Shown: positions 10,235 through 19,801 of the stretch, piece by piece
How the letters are laid out: each line of letters starts with the position of its first letter
Numbering within the stretch: position 1 is the first letter of the stretch
Source: Umezawaea tangerina
Lineage (GTDB): Bacteria > Actinomycetota > Actinomycetes > Mycobacteriales > Pseudonocardiaceae
Assembly (NCBI RefSeq): GCF_003002815.1
Contig: NZ_PVTF01000008.1
Coordinates: 310,001-374,000, forward strand
Length of the DNA stretch: 64,000 nucleotides
Direction of reading: 5' to 3'
Notes under the pieces: model-generated
What the model was told of the DNA's origin: nothing
The model's database searches: none
Seen by the model: only the letters and a program-made list of their open reading frames with translations
Translations under genes and position numbers: made by a program

Positions 10235-11225
10235 CGGCGCTTACCGGCGCCGGGTGGTGCGCAGCGTCGACGACCTGAGCCCCGGCACGGCCGCGGTGGT
10301 CAAGGCGGCGGGCGCGAACATGAACTACAGCACCGAGTTCATGCGCGCCTACGAGCGCTTCCCGATCCAGGCCGTGCACGGCAACTACTACGTCGAGCTG
10401 CTCGACGACGCCGACGAGGTGGTGGCGTTCGCGCCGTGCTTCGTGCAGGGCGACCCGCTGGGCGCGCTCGGCCTCGGCCCCGGCGAGCACGCGCTGCTCA
10501 GCCAGGTCTGGCACTGCTCGGACACCCGGCTGGTCGCGGCGGAGGCGACCCCGGAGATCGCCACCGAGCTGCTGGCGGCCATGCGCGAGGTGGCCGCGTC
10601 GCTGGGCTTGGCGCGCACCGGGTTCATCAACGTCGCCGAGGGCTCGCCCAGCGCGGTGGCGCTGGAGACCGCCGGGGTGAAGGGCGTCCACCTGGACACC
10701 CGGTACTGGCTCGACCTGGCCAAGTACGGCAGCGAGGAGGGCGTGATCGAGTCGATCAAGCCCACCAACCGCCGCGAGTACCAGCGGCACTGGCGGCGCG
10801 GCACCGAGGCGGGGGTGCGGATCACCACCCGGCACGCCGGTCCCGACGAGCAGGTGTCGAAGCTGAACCTGCTGCTGACGACCATGGACCGGGTCGGGTC
10901 GCCCGGCTACTACGACGCGGAGAAGCTCGCGAAGTTCCTCGCCGAGACCCCGACCGCGTGGATCATCGAGATCGCGCTGGACGAGAAGCTGCTGGGCTTC
11001 GCGATCCTGTTCGTCGACGACACCCGGCTGCACGCATGGGCGCTGGGGTACGACCGCGAGACGAAGCTGACGTTCAGCCCGTACTACCTGATGTGGGGTT
11101 CCTTCATGCGGCTCGGCTACGAGCTCGGCCTGCCGACGCTGGAGGCGGGGCGGCGCAACGGCGAGTTCAAGATGCGCCACGGCCTCGTGCCCCAGGACCT
11201 CAGCGCGTACGTGGTGGACGTGTGA
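10212..11225 (+). CDS. FemAB-like GNAT-fold acyltransferase, copy 1
   Basis: This protein of about 337 residues has the double-GNAT layout of FemAB/BioF2-like proteins. It carries the basic block IKPTNRREYQRHWRRG near residue 180, where Fem proteins contact tRNA or acyl donor, and a C-terminal GRRNGEFKMRHGL. FemXAB enzymes move amino acids from aminoacyl-tRNA to an amine. In a natural-product operon such a protein could acylate a hydrazide or amine. GTG 10212 follows a GGGAG site and lies inside the GS-like gene. The stop overlaps the ATG of copy 2. Confidence 0.75.
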   Translation: MSTSPLTSGAYRRRVVRSVDDLSPGTAAVVKAAGANMNYSTEFMRAYERFPIQAVHGNYYVELLDDADEVVAFAPCFVQGDPLGALGLGPGEHALLSQVWHCSDTRLVAAEATPEIATELLAAMREVAASLGLARTGFINVAEGSPSAVALETAGVKGVHLDTRYWLDLAKYGSEEGVIESIKPTNRREYQRHWRRGTEAGVRITTRHAGPDEQVSKLNLLLTTMDRVGSPGYYDAEKLAKFLAETPTAWIIEIALDEKLLGFAILFVDDTRLHAWALGYDRETKLTFSPYYLMWGSFMRLGYELGLPTLEAGRRNGEFKMRHGLVPQDLSAYVVDV

Positions 11226-12286
11226 TGACCGAGCTCCTGGTGACGCCCGGCCTGCCCGACGACTGGGACGCGGTGGCAGGCGACGGCCCCGCGGCCGGTC
11301 GCGGCCGCTGGGTCCGCTTCGGCCAGTCCTGGTACCCCGGCCCGTACAGCACGTTCGCCCTGCGCGACGAGGACGGCACGTGCCTGGTCGCCATGGGCGG
11401 CACCGTCCTGCCCGAGCCCGCCGCCGTGCCCCGGCGCGACGCCTACCACATCCTCACCGGCCGCACGGCGCACCTCGGGTTGTTCACCGAGGACGAGCAC
11501 CCGTGGCCGACGGACCTCGACCCCGCCGAGGTCCACCCGTGCCTGGTGCTGATGTACCCCAACTACGCCACCTACCAGGCGGGTCCCGGCGCCGAGGACC
11601 CCGAGGTGCTGCGCCGGTTCGTGGCCGAGCTGGTGGCGTGGGCCAAGACCGGCGGCATCGCCTCGATCGCCCTGCTCTACCTCACGCCCCGCGCCCGGCC
11701 GCTGGTGGACGAGCTCGCCAAGGCCGGGTTCGGCGTGCACCGCAAGGGCGAGCGCTGCGACATGGCCGTCACCTGGACCGACTTCGGCGGCTACCTGCGC
11801 ACGTTGCCGAAGAAGTACCGCGACGAGGCCAAGCGCGAGATCAACCGGATGGACGAGCGCGGGCTCGTCCGCGCCCACCGCCCGATGGCCGCCGACGAAC
11901 CCGAGCTGCTGGACCTGCGCTGCCGCCTCATCGAGAAGTACGACGGCAAGGTCGACCGCGCCGACCAGGCCGCCATCTTCGACGGCATCCGCGAGCACGT
12001 GGCACCCGAGGACATCACCGTCTTCACCGTCTCCGACGGCGACAAGCTGCTCAGCTTCAGCCTGTTCATCCAGGACGGTCCGGAGTGGACGGTCATGCTG
12101 ATCGGCTCCGACTACAGCGAGCCCGACGCGTCCTACGGCTACTTCTCCTGCATGTTCTACCAGCCCATCGAGCTGGCGCCCGCGCGCGGCGTGGAGCTGC
12201 TCGCCTACGGCTACGGAACCCTGGACGCCAAGCGCCGCAGGGGGTGCCAGCTCTCGCCGTACTACACCGCGGACCTGAGGTTCTGA
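11225..12286 (+). CDS. FemAB-like (peptidoglycan-bridge type) acyltransferase, copy 2
   Basis: This 353-residue FemAB/PF04339-like protein carries the family's LPKKYRDEAKREINRM block near residues 195-212 and a C-terminal YGTLDAKRRRGCQLSPYY. It overlaps copy 1 by one base (TGATGA). The two copies are divergent in sequence and probably have distinct substrates or form a pair. Aminoacyl-tRNA-dependent amide formation is the family precedent, and the acceptor here is unknown. Its last 25 bases overlap the convergent small membrane protein gene, which marks the end of the + strand operon. Confidence 0.75.
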   Translation: MTELLVTPGLPDDWDAVAGDGPAAGRGRWVRFGQSWYPGPYSTFALRDEDGTCLVAMGGTVLPEPAAVPRRDAYHILTGRTAHLGLFTEDEHPWPTDLDPAEVHPCLVLMYPNYATYQAGPGAEDPEVLRRFVAELVAWAKTGGIASIALLYLTPRARPLVDELAKAGFGVHRKGERCDMAVTWTDFGGYLRTLPKKYRDEAKREINRMDERGLVRAHRPMAADEPELLDLRCRLIEKYDGKVDRADQAAIFDGIREHVAPEDITVFTVSDGDKLLSFSLFIQDGPEWTVMLIGSDYSEPDASYGYFSCMFYQPIELAPARGVELLAYGYGTLDAKRRRGCQLSPYYTADLRF

Positions 12287-12684
12287 CCGCCGCGCCGCCA
12301 CCCGTGCCAGCCCTTGCACAGGACGAGGGCGACCACGGTCGCCACGACCAGGCTGCAGTCGACGAAGAAGGTCTGCTTCGCGTCGGGCAGGTCGAAGAAC
12401 ACCAGGGCGAACACGGTGATCGCGGACTTCTGCACCAGCAGCAGCTCCCACACGCCCCGCTGCGCGCGCGGCGCGACGGCCAGCATCGCCCACATCCCCG
12501 CGAACACGATGTAGGCGAACGTCCGCCACGCCTCGGTCAGCACCCGCTCGTCGGACACCTCGGTGACCAGCTTGATCCCGCCCGCGAACGCGGCGGCGGT
12601 CGCGACCGAGCACGCCGCCAGCAACCCCCGCCCGATCCGGTCCGCGAGCGCGCTGGGGGCGTCGACGGTGACTGCGTTCGCCAT
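12262..12684 (-). CDS. small integral membrane protein (about four TM segments)
   Basis: This 140-residue hydrophobic protein has about four membrane segments, a short cytoplasmic N-terminus and a basic C-terminus (KGWHGWRRGGQNLR). The ATG has a good ribosome site (GAAGGGAAGGAAAG). It lies just downstream of the LAL regulator on the same strand. No function is recognised. Confidence 0.7.
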   Translation of the reverse strand: MANAVTVDAPSALADRIGRGLLAACSVATAAAFAGGIKLVTEVSDERVLTEAWRTFAYIVFAGMWAMLAVAPRAQRGVWELLLVQKSAITVFALVFFDLPDAKQTFFVDCSLVVATVVALVLCKGWHGWRRGGQNLRSAV

Positions 12685-12787
12685 GGCTTTCCTTCCCTCG
12701 TGGGGCTCCGCCTCCGTGGCGGCCGTGCCCCACGCTCCCGCGCGGCGAGGTGTCCCGGCATCGGTGGTACCTACGTAGATCGGGCGC

Positions 12788-15478
12788 TCAGCCCTCCAGC
12801 TCCGCCCGCCCCCGGAGCTGCCTGCGGGACGTGATCCCCAGCTTGCGGAAGATGTTGCGCAGGTGGGCGTCCACCGTCCGCGGGCTCAGGAACAGCCGCG
12901 CCGCCACCTCGTTGGACGTGGCCCCGGTGGCCACCTGCCTGGCGATGAACAGCTCCTGCATCGTCAGCTGGTCGTAGCCGTCCCCGGACCGGCCGCGGAC
13001 CTTCTCGCCGGTGGCCCGCAGCTCGTCGGCCGCGCGCCGGGCGAACGCCTCCATCCCGATGTCCGACAACAGCTCGTGCGCGGTCCGCAGGTGGGTGCGG
13101 CAGTCCTTGCGCCGCCCCTCCCGCCGCAGCCACTCCCCGTACAGCAGGTGGGCCCTGGCCCGGTAGGGCACCAACGGGGTCTCCTCCAACAGGTCCACGG
13201 CCTCCCGGTAGTGCTCCTCCGCCCCGGTCACCAACCCGCGCGCGTACGCGGCGACGCCGAGCCCCGCCGTGGTTCCGCCCGCCTCGGTGCGTTCGGTCAG
13301 CGACTCCAGCGCCTCGACCGCCGCCCCCGTCTCCCCGCACCGGACCGCCGCCTCCACCAGCTCCGGCAACGAGCCCCCGGCCAGGAACAGGTCGCCGTGC
13401 GCGGTGGCCCGCCTGGCCGAGGCCAGCGCGGTCGGGTAGTCGGCCACACCGTTGTGCAGCACGGCCGACGCCCAGTGCACGTTGGCGACCAGCTGCCCGG
13501 AACCGCTCGCGGCCGCGGCCTTCGTGGCCCTGGCGAACAGCTCCACGGCCTCCGCGCGGCGGCCGCGCACCGCGGCCAGCTGCAGCCGGTGGTAGAACAC
13601 CTCGGGCCCGCCGACCGCGTCGGCGATGGCCTCCTCCTCCGCGACCGCGGCCATCGCCCGGTCGAGGTCGCCCGTCCACACCCCGCTGGAGACCACCTGG
13701 GCGAGGCCAAGGCGCAGCACGAGCGGGGAACCGGACTCGCGGCCGCTCTTGAGCAGCCACTCGACGATGGCGGCGTGGGTGTGCGGGTCCCACAGCTCAC
13801 CCGCGATCATCACCGCGAGCGCGGGCCGCCGCGTCCACATCGGACTCTCGCCGCCGTCGAGGACCCGGCGCAGCAACGGAACCGCGGCCCGGTGCCCGTC
13901 CGCGGCCAGGACGGCCAGCGCGTCCAGCACGTCCGGGGAGCGCCCCGAGTCCGCGGCGGACCGCACCGCGGCCAGGACCTGGTCCAGCACCCCGCCCGCG
14001 CGGCCGACGACCAGCGCCATCTCGAGCGCGTCCAGGTAGGTCTCCCGCGACCGCCGCGGGTCCAGCACCTCCAGCCGTCGTCCGGCGCGCAGCATGAACA
14101 TCGGCCCGTTGCCGTCGTTGTGCCGCACGAAGGCGATCCGGCCCCGCAGCACGTCGACCGCGGCGTGCTGGAGCTCGTCCAGCACCGCGTTCTCCACCGT
14201 CGTGAGCAGGGCCGCCGCCGTGTCGGTGGCGCCCGCGTCGAGGTGCGCCCGCACGGCCGCGAGCGTCCGCTCGACCCGGTCGGTGGTGTCCAGCGACAAC
14301 GCGGCCGCGCGTTCCATGAACGCCGCCGCGGCCGTCACCCCGCCGCGGGACAGGGCGCGGGAGGCGGAGCGCTCCAGCTCGGCGGCGACGTCGTCGTCGG
14401 GGCCGGTGCCCGCCTGCGCGCGGTGCCAGGCCCGCCGGTCCGGGTCCACGACCGGGTCGGTCACCTCGGCCAGCACCCGGTGGGCCGCGAAGCGGTCGTG
14501 CGGCTCGGCGGCCCGGTAGACCGCCGAGCGGGCCAGCGGGTGGCAGAAGCGGACGCGGGTGGCGAACTCGACCAGCCCGGTGGACGCGGCGGCCGCCCCC
14601 GCCGTCGCCACCTCGACGCCCAGCCGGGCCGCGGCGGGCCACAGCAGACCGGGGTCACCGGTCGGGTCGGCACTGGCGATGGTCAGCAACAGCCGCGCGT
14701 CCGCGTCCAGATCCTCAAGCCTGGCCCGGAAACCGCGTTCGATCCGGGTCGGCGCCGACGACGTGTCGGGCGGCGCGAACCCACCCGCCCGCGGCAGCTC
14801 CAGCAACGCCAACGGGTTCCCGCGCGCCTCGGCCATGATCCGGTCGCGCACCTGCTCGTCCAGCGTGACGTGACCGGCCGCCGCCAGCAACGCCCGCGCG
14901 TCCGCGTCCGCCAACCCCTCCACGTCCAGCGCCGGCAGCTCGTCCAACCCGCCCGCCGGACAGGGCGACCGCACCGCGAACAGCACGGCCACCGGCTCGG
15001 CCGCGACCCTCCTGGCCAGGAACGCCAACGCCTTCGCCGACTCGGCGTCCAGCCAGTGCGCGTCGTCCACCACGCACAGCAGCGGACGGTCGCGGGCCGC
15101 GGCCGCCAGCAGCTCCAGCGTCGCCAGCCCGATCCGGAACAGGTCGGGCGTCCCCGTGTCGAGCCCGAAAGCGATCCGCAGGGCCTCCCGGTGCCGGTCG
15201 GGCAGGTCCACCAGGTGCTCCAGCACCGGCACGCACAGCTGGTGCAGGGCGGCGAAGGGCAGCTCCGTCTCGAACTCCGCCCCGGACGCGTGCACCACCC
15301 GGAACCCCGACGTCCGCCGCGCGTGGTCCAGCAGCGCGCTCTTGCCGATGCCGGCCTCGCCGCGCAGCACCAGCACCCCGCCCCGGCCCCCGCGCGCCGC
15401 GCCGGTCAGCTCGTCGACGCGCCGGAGCTCCTGCCGCCTGCCGACGAGAGGACCGGAGGGGGAGGCCGACGTCCGCAT
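12788..15478 (-). CDS. LAL-type LuxR transcriptional regulator with N-terminal ATPase
   Basis: This 896-residue large ATP-binding LuxR regulator has Walker A GEAGIGKS at residues 40-47 and a Walker B-like LLCVVDDAHWLD near 140-150. A long helical sensor region follows. The C-terminal LuxR HTH includes ATSNEVAARLFLSPRTVDAHLR in the last 60 residues. Such proteins activate target operons after binding a ligand or nucleotide. It ends the three-gene run multicopper oxidase, LAL, membrane protein. It may control that oxidase or the convergent operon ending at 12.3 kb, and no operator could be read. Confidence 0.92.
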   Translation of the reverse strand: MRTSASPSGPLVGRRQELRRVDELTGAARGGRGGVLVLRGEAGIGKSALLDHARRTSGFRVVHASGAEFETELPFAALHQLCVPVLEHLVDLPDRHREALRIAFGLDTGTPDLFRIGLATLELLAAAARDRPLLCVVDDAHWLDAESAKALAFLARRVAAEPVAVLFAVRSPCPAGGLDELPALDVEGLADADARALLAAAGHVTLDEQVRDRIMAEARGNPLALLELPRAGGFAPPDTSSAPTRIERGFRARLEDLDADARLLLTIASADPTGDPGLLWPAAARLGVEVATAGAAAASTGLVEFATRVRFCHPLARSAVYRAAEPHDRFAAHRVLAEVTDPVVDPDRRAWHRAQAGTGPDDDVAAELERSASRALSRGGVTAAAAFMERAAALSLDTTDRVERTLAAVRAHLDAGATDTAAALLTTVENAVLDELQHAAVDVLRGRIAFVRHNDGNGPMFMLRAGRRLEVLDPRRSRETYLDALEMALVVGRAGGVLDQVLAAVRSAADSGRSPDVLDALAVLAADGHRAAVPLLRRVLDGGESPMWTRRPALAVMIAGELWDPHTHAAIVEWLLKSGRESGSPLVLRLGLAQVVSSGVWTGDLDRAMAAVAEEEAIADAVGGPEVFYHRLQLAAVRGRRAEAVELFARATKAAAASGSGQLVANVHWASAVLHNGVADYPTALASARRATAHGDLFLAGGSLPELVEAAVRCGETGAAVEALESLTERTEAGGTTAGLGVAAYARGLVTGAEEHYREAVDLLEETPLVPYRARAHLLYGEWLRREGRRKDCRTHLRTAHELLSDIGMEAFARRAADELRATGEKVRGRSGDGYDQLTMQELFIARQVATGATSNEVAARLFLSPRTVDAHLRNIFRKLGITSRRQLRGRAELEG

Positions 15479-15503
15479 AGCCCCGTACGGTAGCGAGCCC
15501 GCG

Positions 15504-17312
15504 TCACTCGGGCAGGTGCGCCGCGGAGTACGGCGAACTGACGCCGACGTAGGCCAGGTGCATGATCATGCCGTCGGCGCCGTGCTCGAAGTTGTGGCAG
15601 TGGTCCATCCAGATGCCGGGGTTGTCCGCGGTGAACGCGACCTCGTACACCTCGCCGGGCGCGACGTTGAGCGTGTCGGTCCACCACGGGGAACCGCTCG
15701 CGGGAGTCCCGTTGCGGGACAGCACCCGGACGCGGTGGCCGTGCAGGTGCATCGGGTGGTCGATGACGCTGCGGTTGGCGATGCGCACCCGCACCCGGTC
15801 GCCCTCGGCGACGGTCAGCGTGGGCACCGCCGGGTACAGCCGGCCGTTGATCAGGCTGCTGACGTAGCCGAACCGCCCCTGGCTGAACCCGAGCCCGTCG
15901 TCCAGCCGCAGGTCGTAGTCCCGGTCGAAGCCGTCCGGGACGGGCGTCGCGCCCGAGCCGTAGGCGAGCGGGTCGAACAGCGGCCCGTCGACCAGCGGTG
16001 CCGGGTCGGCCTTGCCGTCGGGGCTGAACGTGAGCACCGCGGAGTCCGGTGCCTCGGCGACGGCCACGGTGACCGGGCCGTCCGGCATCGTGAACGCCAG
16101 GTCGCGCCGTCCGCCCGCGGGGAGCAGGAACTCCGTCCCCTCCTCCAGCGGGGTCGCGCCCTGGACCGCGTTCCCGTCGATGGCCGCGACGGCCACCCCG
16201 GTACCGCCGACCCGGACGTGCTTGGGCTCCCTGGAGCTGTTGACCAGCCGCAGCCGGACGTCCTCACCCGCCCGCGCGGCCTGCCGGGAGGGCTGGTCCG
16301 AGCGGTCGAGGGCCACGACCGGCCTGGTCGCGTCCGGCCACTCGTGGGTGAAGACCGTGCGCTCGATCCCGGTGAACGGCTGCTCGTCCTCGATGACCAG
16401 CGGTCCGAACAGGCCGCGCTGCACGGTGCCCAGCGCGTCGCGGTGCGTGTGGTACCAGAAGGTGCCCGGCCGGTCGGGCACGAACCGGTAGACGTGCCGC
16501 TGACCCGGTGGCACGGCGTCCTGCGTCACGCCCGCCACGCCGTCCTCGGCGTTGGGCACGTCCACGCCGTGCCAGTGCACGGTCACGCCCTCGTCGACGT
16601 CGGTGTTGACCAGGGTGACCTCGACGAGCTGGCCCTGCTTGGCGCGGATCTCCGGGCCGGGGGCGGTGCCGTTGAAGGTGAGCGCGTCGACCGTCCTGCC
16701 CGAGTCCAGCCGCACCTGGGTGTGGGCCGCGGTCAGCGTCATCCGGACGTCGGGCTCGCGGTCGCGCGGGCCGGTGAGCGTGTCGACGCTCGTGGCCCCT
16801 GAGGTCGGGTGGTGGTGCTCCTCGGGGACCGCGTTGGCCTGGCTGGCGAGGGCCAGCGAGACCGCGGGGACCAGCAGGAACGCCGTCGCCAGCCAAGGTG
16901 CGCGCGAGGCACGGGAGCCCTTCGCACGCCAACGGCCCAGCGCGACGGACAGGCCGGTGACCACGCCCAGGGCCACCGCGGACCCGGCGAGGACGACCGC
17001 GGTGTCCTGGAGCCCGAACGGCAGCAGGAACCACCAGACCGACAGCAGCACCCCCGCCGCGCCCACGTGGACGGTCGTCGTCCCCGGTCGCCAGAGCGCC
17101 ACGGCGACCGGGACGACGGCCAGCGGGACCTGCACCACCAGCCGGGTGTCGGCCAGCGCCGGACCGCCGGTGAGGAGCAGGAGGGCGACCGCCAGTCGCG
17201 CTGCCACCAGGACGGCGGTGACCAGCAGCCAGCGCCTGCGCGGACGGCCGTCGGCGGACGCCCTGGCCGCGAGGGCGAGGGCGGCGGCGATCGCCAGGAC
17301 GGCCAGGGTCAT
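15504..17312 (-). CDS. membrane-anchored three-domain multicopper oxidase
   Basis: This protein couples about five N-terminal membrane helices to cupredoxin domains outside the cell. All copper-ligand motifs are visible: HWHGVDVPN, WYHTH, HPMHLHGH and the C-terminal MDHCHNFEHGADGMIMHL with the type-1 Cys, His and Met. It should oxidise phenols, metal ions or copper(I) at the cell surface. The start is uncertain. ATG 17312 is listed, and GTG 17339 (VFEPLLLTD-MTL) is a good alternative; further upstream frame is not coding-like. The fusion of a polytopic N-terminus to the oxidase is less usual than a plain signal peptide. Confidence 0.88.
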   Translation of the reverse strand: MTLAVLAIAAALALAARASADGRPRRRWLLVTAVLVAARLAVALLLLTGGPALADTRLVVQVPLAVVPVAVALWRPGTTTVHVGAAGVLLSVWWFLLPFGLQDTAVVLAGSAVALGVVTGLSVALGRWRAKGSRASRAPWLATAFLLVPAVSLALASQANAVPEEHHHPTSGATSVDTLTGPRDREPDVRMTLTAAHTQVRLDSGRTVDALTFNGTAPGPEIRAKQGQLVEVTLVNTDVDEGVTVHWHGVDVPNAEDGVAGVTQDAVPPGQRHVYRFVPDRPGTFWYHTHRDALGTVQRGLFGPLVIEDEQPFTGIERTVFTHEWPDATRPVVALDRSDQPSRQAARAGEDVRLRLVNSSREPKHVRVGGTGVAVAAIDGNAVQGATPLEEGTEFLLPAGGRRDLAFTMPDGPVTVAVAEAPDSAVLTFSPDGKADPAPLVDGPLFDPLAYGSGATPVPDGFDRDYDLRLDDGLGFSQGRFGYVSSLINGRLYPAVPTLTVAEGDRVRVRIANRSVIDHPMHLHGHRVRVLSRNGTPASGSPWWTDTLNVAPGEVYEVAFTADNPGIWMDHCHNFEHGADGMIMHLAYVGVSSPYSAAHLPE

Positions 17313-17510
17313 GTCGGTGAGCAAGAGCGGTTCGAACACCTGTCCACGGTGACCGGTGGCCCGCCGTGCTCGCGTCGGTGGAAGTCGCCTACCCGCGTGA
17401 CCCGATGGTGTGAGTCGCGCCGGAGGACCGATCCCCGCGGCGCGTCGGCGCGAACGTCCGGATGCGCGGGCCGACCGAGTGGCCCGACCGGTTTCGGGCC
17501 GGGAGCGCGT

Positions 17511-17558
17511 CCGGGCCTCCGCACCCACCCCCAGGGGTCCTCGGGGTGCGGAGGTCCG
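17511..17558 (-). terminator. terminator-like hairpin after helR
   Basis: An 11-bp perfect stem (CCTCCGCACCC at 17516-17526 and GGGTGCGGAGG at 17544-17554) encloses a smaller CCCC/GGGG stem. It sits 16 bases past the HelR stop. There is no clear U tract, as is usual in actinomycetes. Confidence 0.6.
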
Positions 17559-17573
17559 GGCATCCGGCGGGCT

Positions 17574-19754
17574 CTACGACGGTTCCGCCGCGCGGTCGGC
17601 GAGCCCGGTCAGCACACCGGGCAGCGGGTGCCGGTGCAGGACGCCGAGGCGCTGGGTGGCGCGGGTGAGGGCCACGTACAGCTCCGCCTGCCCGCGCGGA
17701 CCGTCGGCCAGGATGCGGTCCGGGTCCACGACGAGCACGGCGTCGAACTCCAGGCCCTTCGTGTCCGACGCCGCCGTCACCCCCGGCACGTCGGGCGGCC
17801 CGATCACGACGCTGGTGCCCTCGCGGCCCGCCTCGTCCCGCACGAACTCCTCGATCGCACCGGCGAGCCCGTCGTCGGTGACCCGCCGGGACCACGGCCG
17901 GACACCGCACGCGCGCACGGACTCCGGCGGCCGCACGTCCGGCGCCAGCTCGGCCAGCAGGGCGGCCGCCACGGCCATGATCTCGGCCGGGGTGCGGTAG
18001 TTCACCGTCAGCGACCGGTACACCCAGCGCCCAGGCACGTACCGCTCCAGCATCGAGCCCCACGACCTCGCACCCGCCTCGGACCGGCGTTGCACGAGGT
18101 CGCCCACCACGGTGAAGGAACGACCGGGGCAGCGGCGCATCAGCACCCGCCAGTCCATCTCGGACAGCTCCTGCGCCTCGTCCACGACGACGTGCCGGTA
18201 GGTCCAGTCCCGGTCCGCCGAGGCGCGTTCGACGAGGGTGCGGGTGTCGTGCTCGACGAACCGGTCGGCGAGGTCCTCGGCGTAGAGCAGGTCGGTGGCG
18301 AACAGGTGGTCCTCGTCGTCCATCGAGTCCTGGCGGCCGACCAGGCTGTCCAGCACCTCGGCGGCGTGCGCGGCCGCCGCCCTGCGCTCCCGCTCGGCCG
18401 CCCGGTCGTCGGTCCTCGGCCTGCCGAGCAGGTCGACCAGCTCGTCGAGCAGCGGAACGTCCGACACCGTCCACGCGGCACCGTCGGCGCGCGCCAGCAC
18501 CGGGTCCGCCCCGATCGCCCGCAGCCGTTCGGGGGAGGAGTACAGCGGTGCCAGCAGGTCCTGCGGCGTCAGCACCGGCCACAGCTCGTCGAGCGCGGCG
18601 GTGAACGCACCCTCCTCGGCCAGCTCCTTGACCAGGTCCGCCCGCATCCGCTCCCACGCCGCCTTGTCCGACCGGTTCAGCCAGCCCTTGCCGATCCGGC
18701 CGATCGCCCGCTCGGTCAGCACGTAGGTGACGATCTCGGCGAACACCGCGCGGGCCTCGTTGTGCGGCAGCCCGCTGGCCCGCGCCTCGTCCCTGGCCCA
18801 CTCGGCCGTGGCGGCGTCGATCCGCGCCGTGACACCGCCCAGCCCCACCGGCAGCGGCTCGTCGGGCAACCGCTGCCGGTCGGCGACCGCCGCCGCGAGC
18901 ACGTCGAGGATCTTCAGCGACCCCTTGAGCCGCGCGGCCTCCGGCGGGTCCTCCGCGGTGACGCGCAGGCCCGGCACGAGGTCACCGGTGGTCGTGAACA
19001 CCACGTCGGACTCGCCCAGCGACGGCAGGACGCGGCCGATGTGGTCGAGGAACGCCGGGTTCGGCCCGACCACGAGCACACCGTGCCGTTCCATCCGCTC
19101 CCGCTGCGTGTAGAGCAGGTAGGCGACGCGGTGCAGCGCCACCACGGTCTTGCCGGTGCCGGGACCGCCCTCGATCACCAGCACACCGGGGTGGTCGAGC
19201 CGGATGATCTCGTCCTGCTCGGCCTGGATCGTGGCCACGATGTCGCGCATGCCCTCGCCGCGCGGCGCGTTGACCGCCGCGAGCAGCGCCGCGTCACCCC
19301 GTTCGACGCCGTCGGGGCGGCCGAGCACCTCGTCGGTGAAGTCGACGACCTGCCGGCCGCGGGTCTGGAACTGGCGTCGTCGCCGCATCCCCTCCGGCGA
19401 GGCCCCGGTGGCGATGTAGAACGGCCGCGAGGCCGGTGCCCGCCAGTCCAGCAGCACCGGCTCGTAGTCGTGCTCCTCGTCGAACAGGCCGATCCGGCCG
19501 ATGTAGGACCGCTCACCGGTGATGGCGTCCAACCGGCCGAAGCACAGCCCGCTGGACCCGAAGTCCAGCCGCTTGAGCTCCCTGGCCGACGTGCGCACCT
19601 GGACGTCGCGTTCCATCGGCGTCCCGCCGGTGCCGCCCAGCGCCGACGTGTACTCGTCCTTCACCCGCGCGCGCTCGGCGTCGAGCCGCGCGTACAGCCC
19701 GGCCACGTAGGCGCGCTCGGACCGCAGTTCCTCTTCGTACCCCTGGGTCGACAC
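17574..19754 (-). CDS. helR: HelR/HelD-like UvrD-family RNA polymerase recycling and rifamycin-resistance factor
   Basis: This protein of about 726 residues has the SF1 helicase-like fold of HelD/HelR proteins, which eject RNA polymerase from DNA or displace rifamycin. It has an N-terminal coiled arm (residues 1-40), the GERSYIGRIGL block, Walker A GGPGTGKT near residue 196, and C-terminal motifs HVVVDEAQELS, VVGDLVQRRS and LTVNYRTP. GTG 19754 was chosen because GGGGTGAGGGG precedes it, although GTG 19805 is also in frame. It lies 47 bases downstream of a GT1 glycosyltransferase, behind a rifamycin-associated-element-like sequence. Distinction from plain HelD rests on that context. Confidence 0.85.
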   Translation of the reverse strand: MSTQGYEEELRSERAYVAGLYARLDAERARVKDEYTSALGGTGGTPMERDVQVRTSARELKRLDFGSSGLCFGRLDAITGERSYIGRIGLFDEEHDYEPVLLDWRAPASRPFYIATGASPEGMRRRRQFQTRGRQVVDFTDEVLGRPDGVERGDAALLAAVNAPRGEGMRDIVATIQAEQDEIIRLDHPGVLVIEGGPGTGKTVVALHRVAYLLYTQRERMERHGVLVVGPNPAFLDHIGRVLPSLGESDVVFTTTGDLVPGLRVTAEDPPEAARLKGSLKILDVLAAAVADRQRLPDEPLPVGLGGVTARIDAATAEWARDEARASGLPHNEARAVFAEIVTYVLTERAIGRIGKGWLNRSDKAAWERMRADLVKELAEEGAFTAALDELWPVLTPQDLLAPLYSSPERLRAIGADPVLARADGAAWTVSDVPLLDELVDLLGRPRTDDRAAERERRAAAAHAAEVLDSLVGRQDSMDDEDHLFATDLLYAEDLADRFVEHDTRTLVERASADRDWTYRHVVVDEAQELSEMDWRVLMRRCPGRSFTVVGDLVQRRSEAGARSWGSMLERYVPGRWVYRSLTVNYRTPAEIMAVAAALLAELAPDVRPPESVRACGVRPWSRRVTDDGLAGAIEEFVRDEAGREGTSVVIGPPDVPGVTAASDTKGLEFDAVLVVDPDRILADGPRGQAELYVALTRATQRLGVLHRHPLPGVLTGLADRAAEPS

Positions 19755-19801
19755 AGGCCCCTCACCCCGTTGGACTGCGATCGCGTTCGTTGCGGTGTCC
19801 T

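Noticed and set aside
12863-15493. 876-codon + strand frame opposite the LAL regulator
   Set aside because: Arg/Gln/Val-rich shadow frame; the minus strand carries Walker A and LuxR HTH motifs.
17312-17528. N-terminal extension of the multicopper oxidase to 17528
   Set aside because: The added residues are Arg/Gly/Pro-rich, lie over the helR terminator and lack coding bias.
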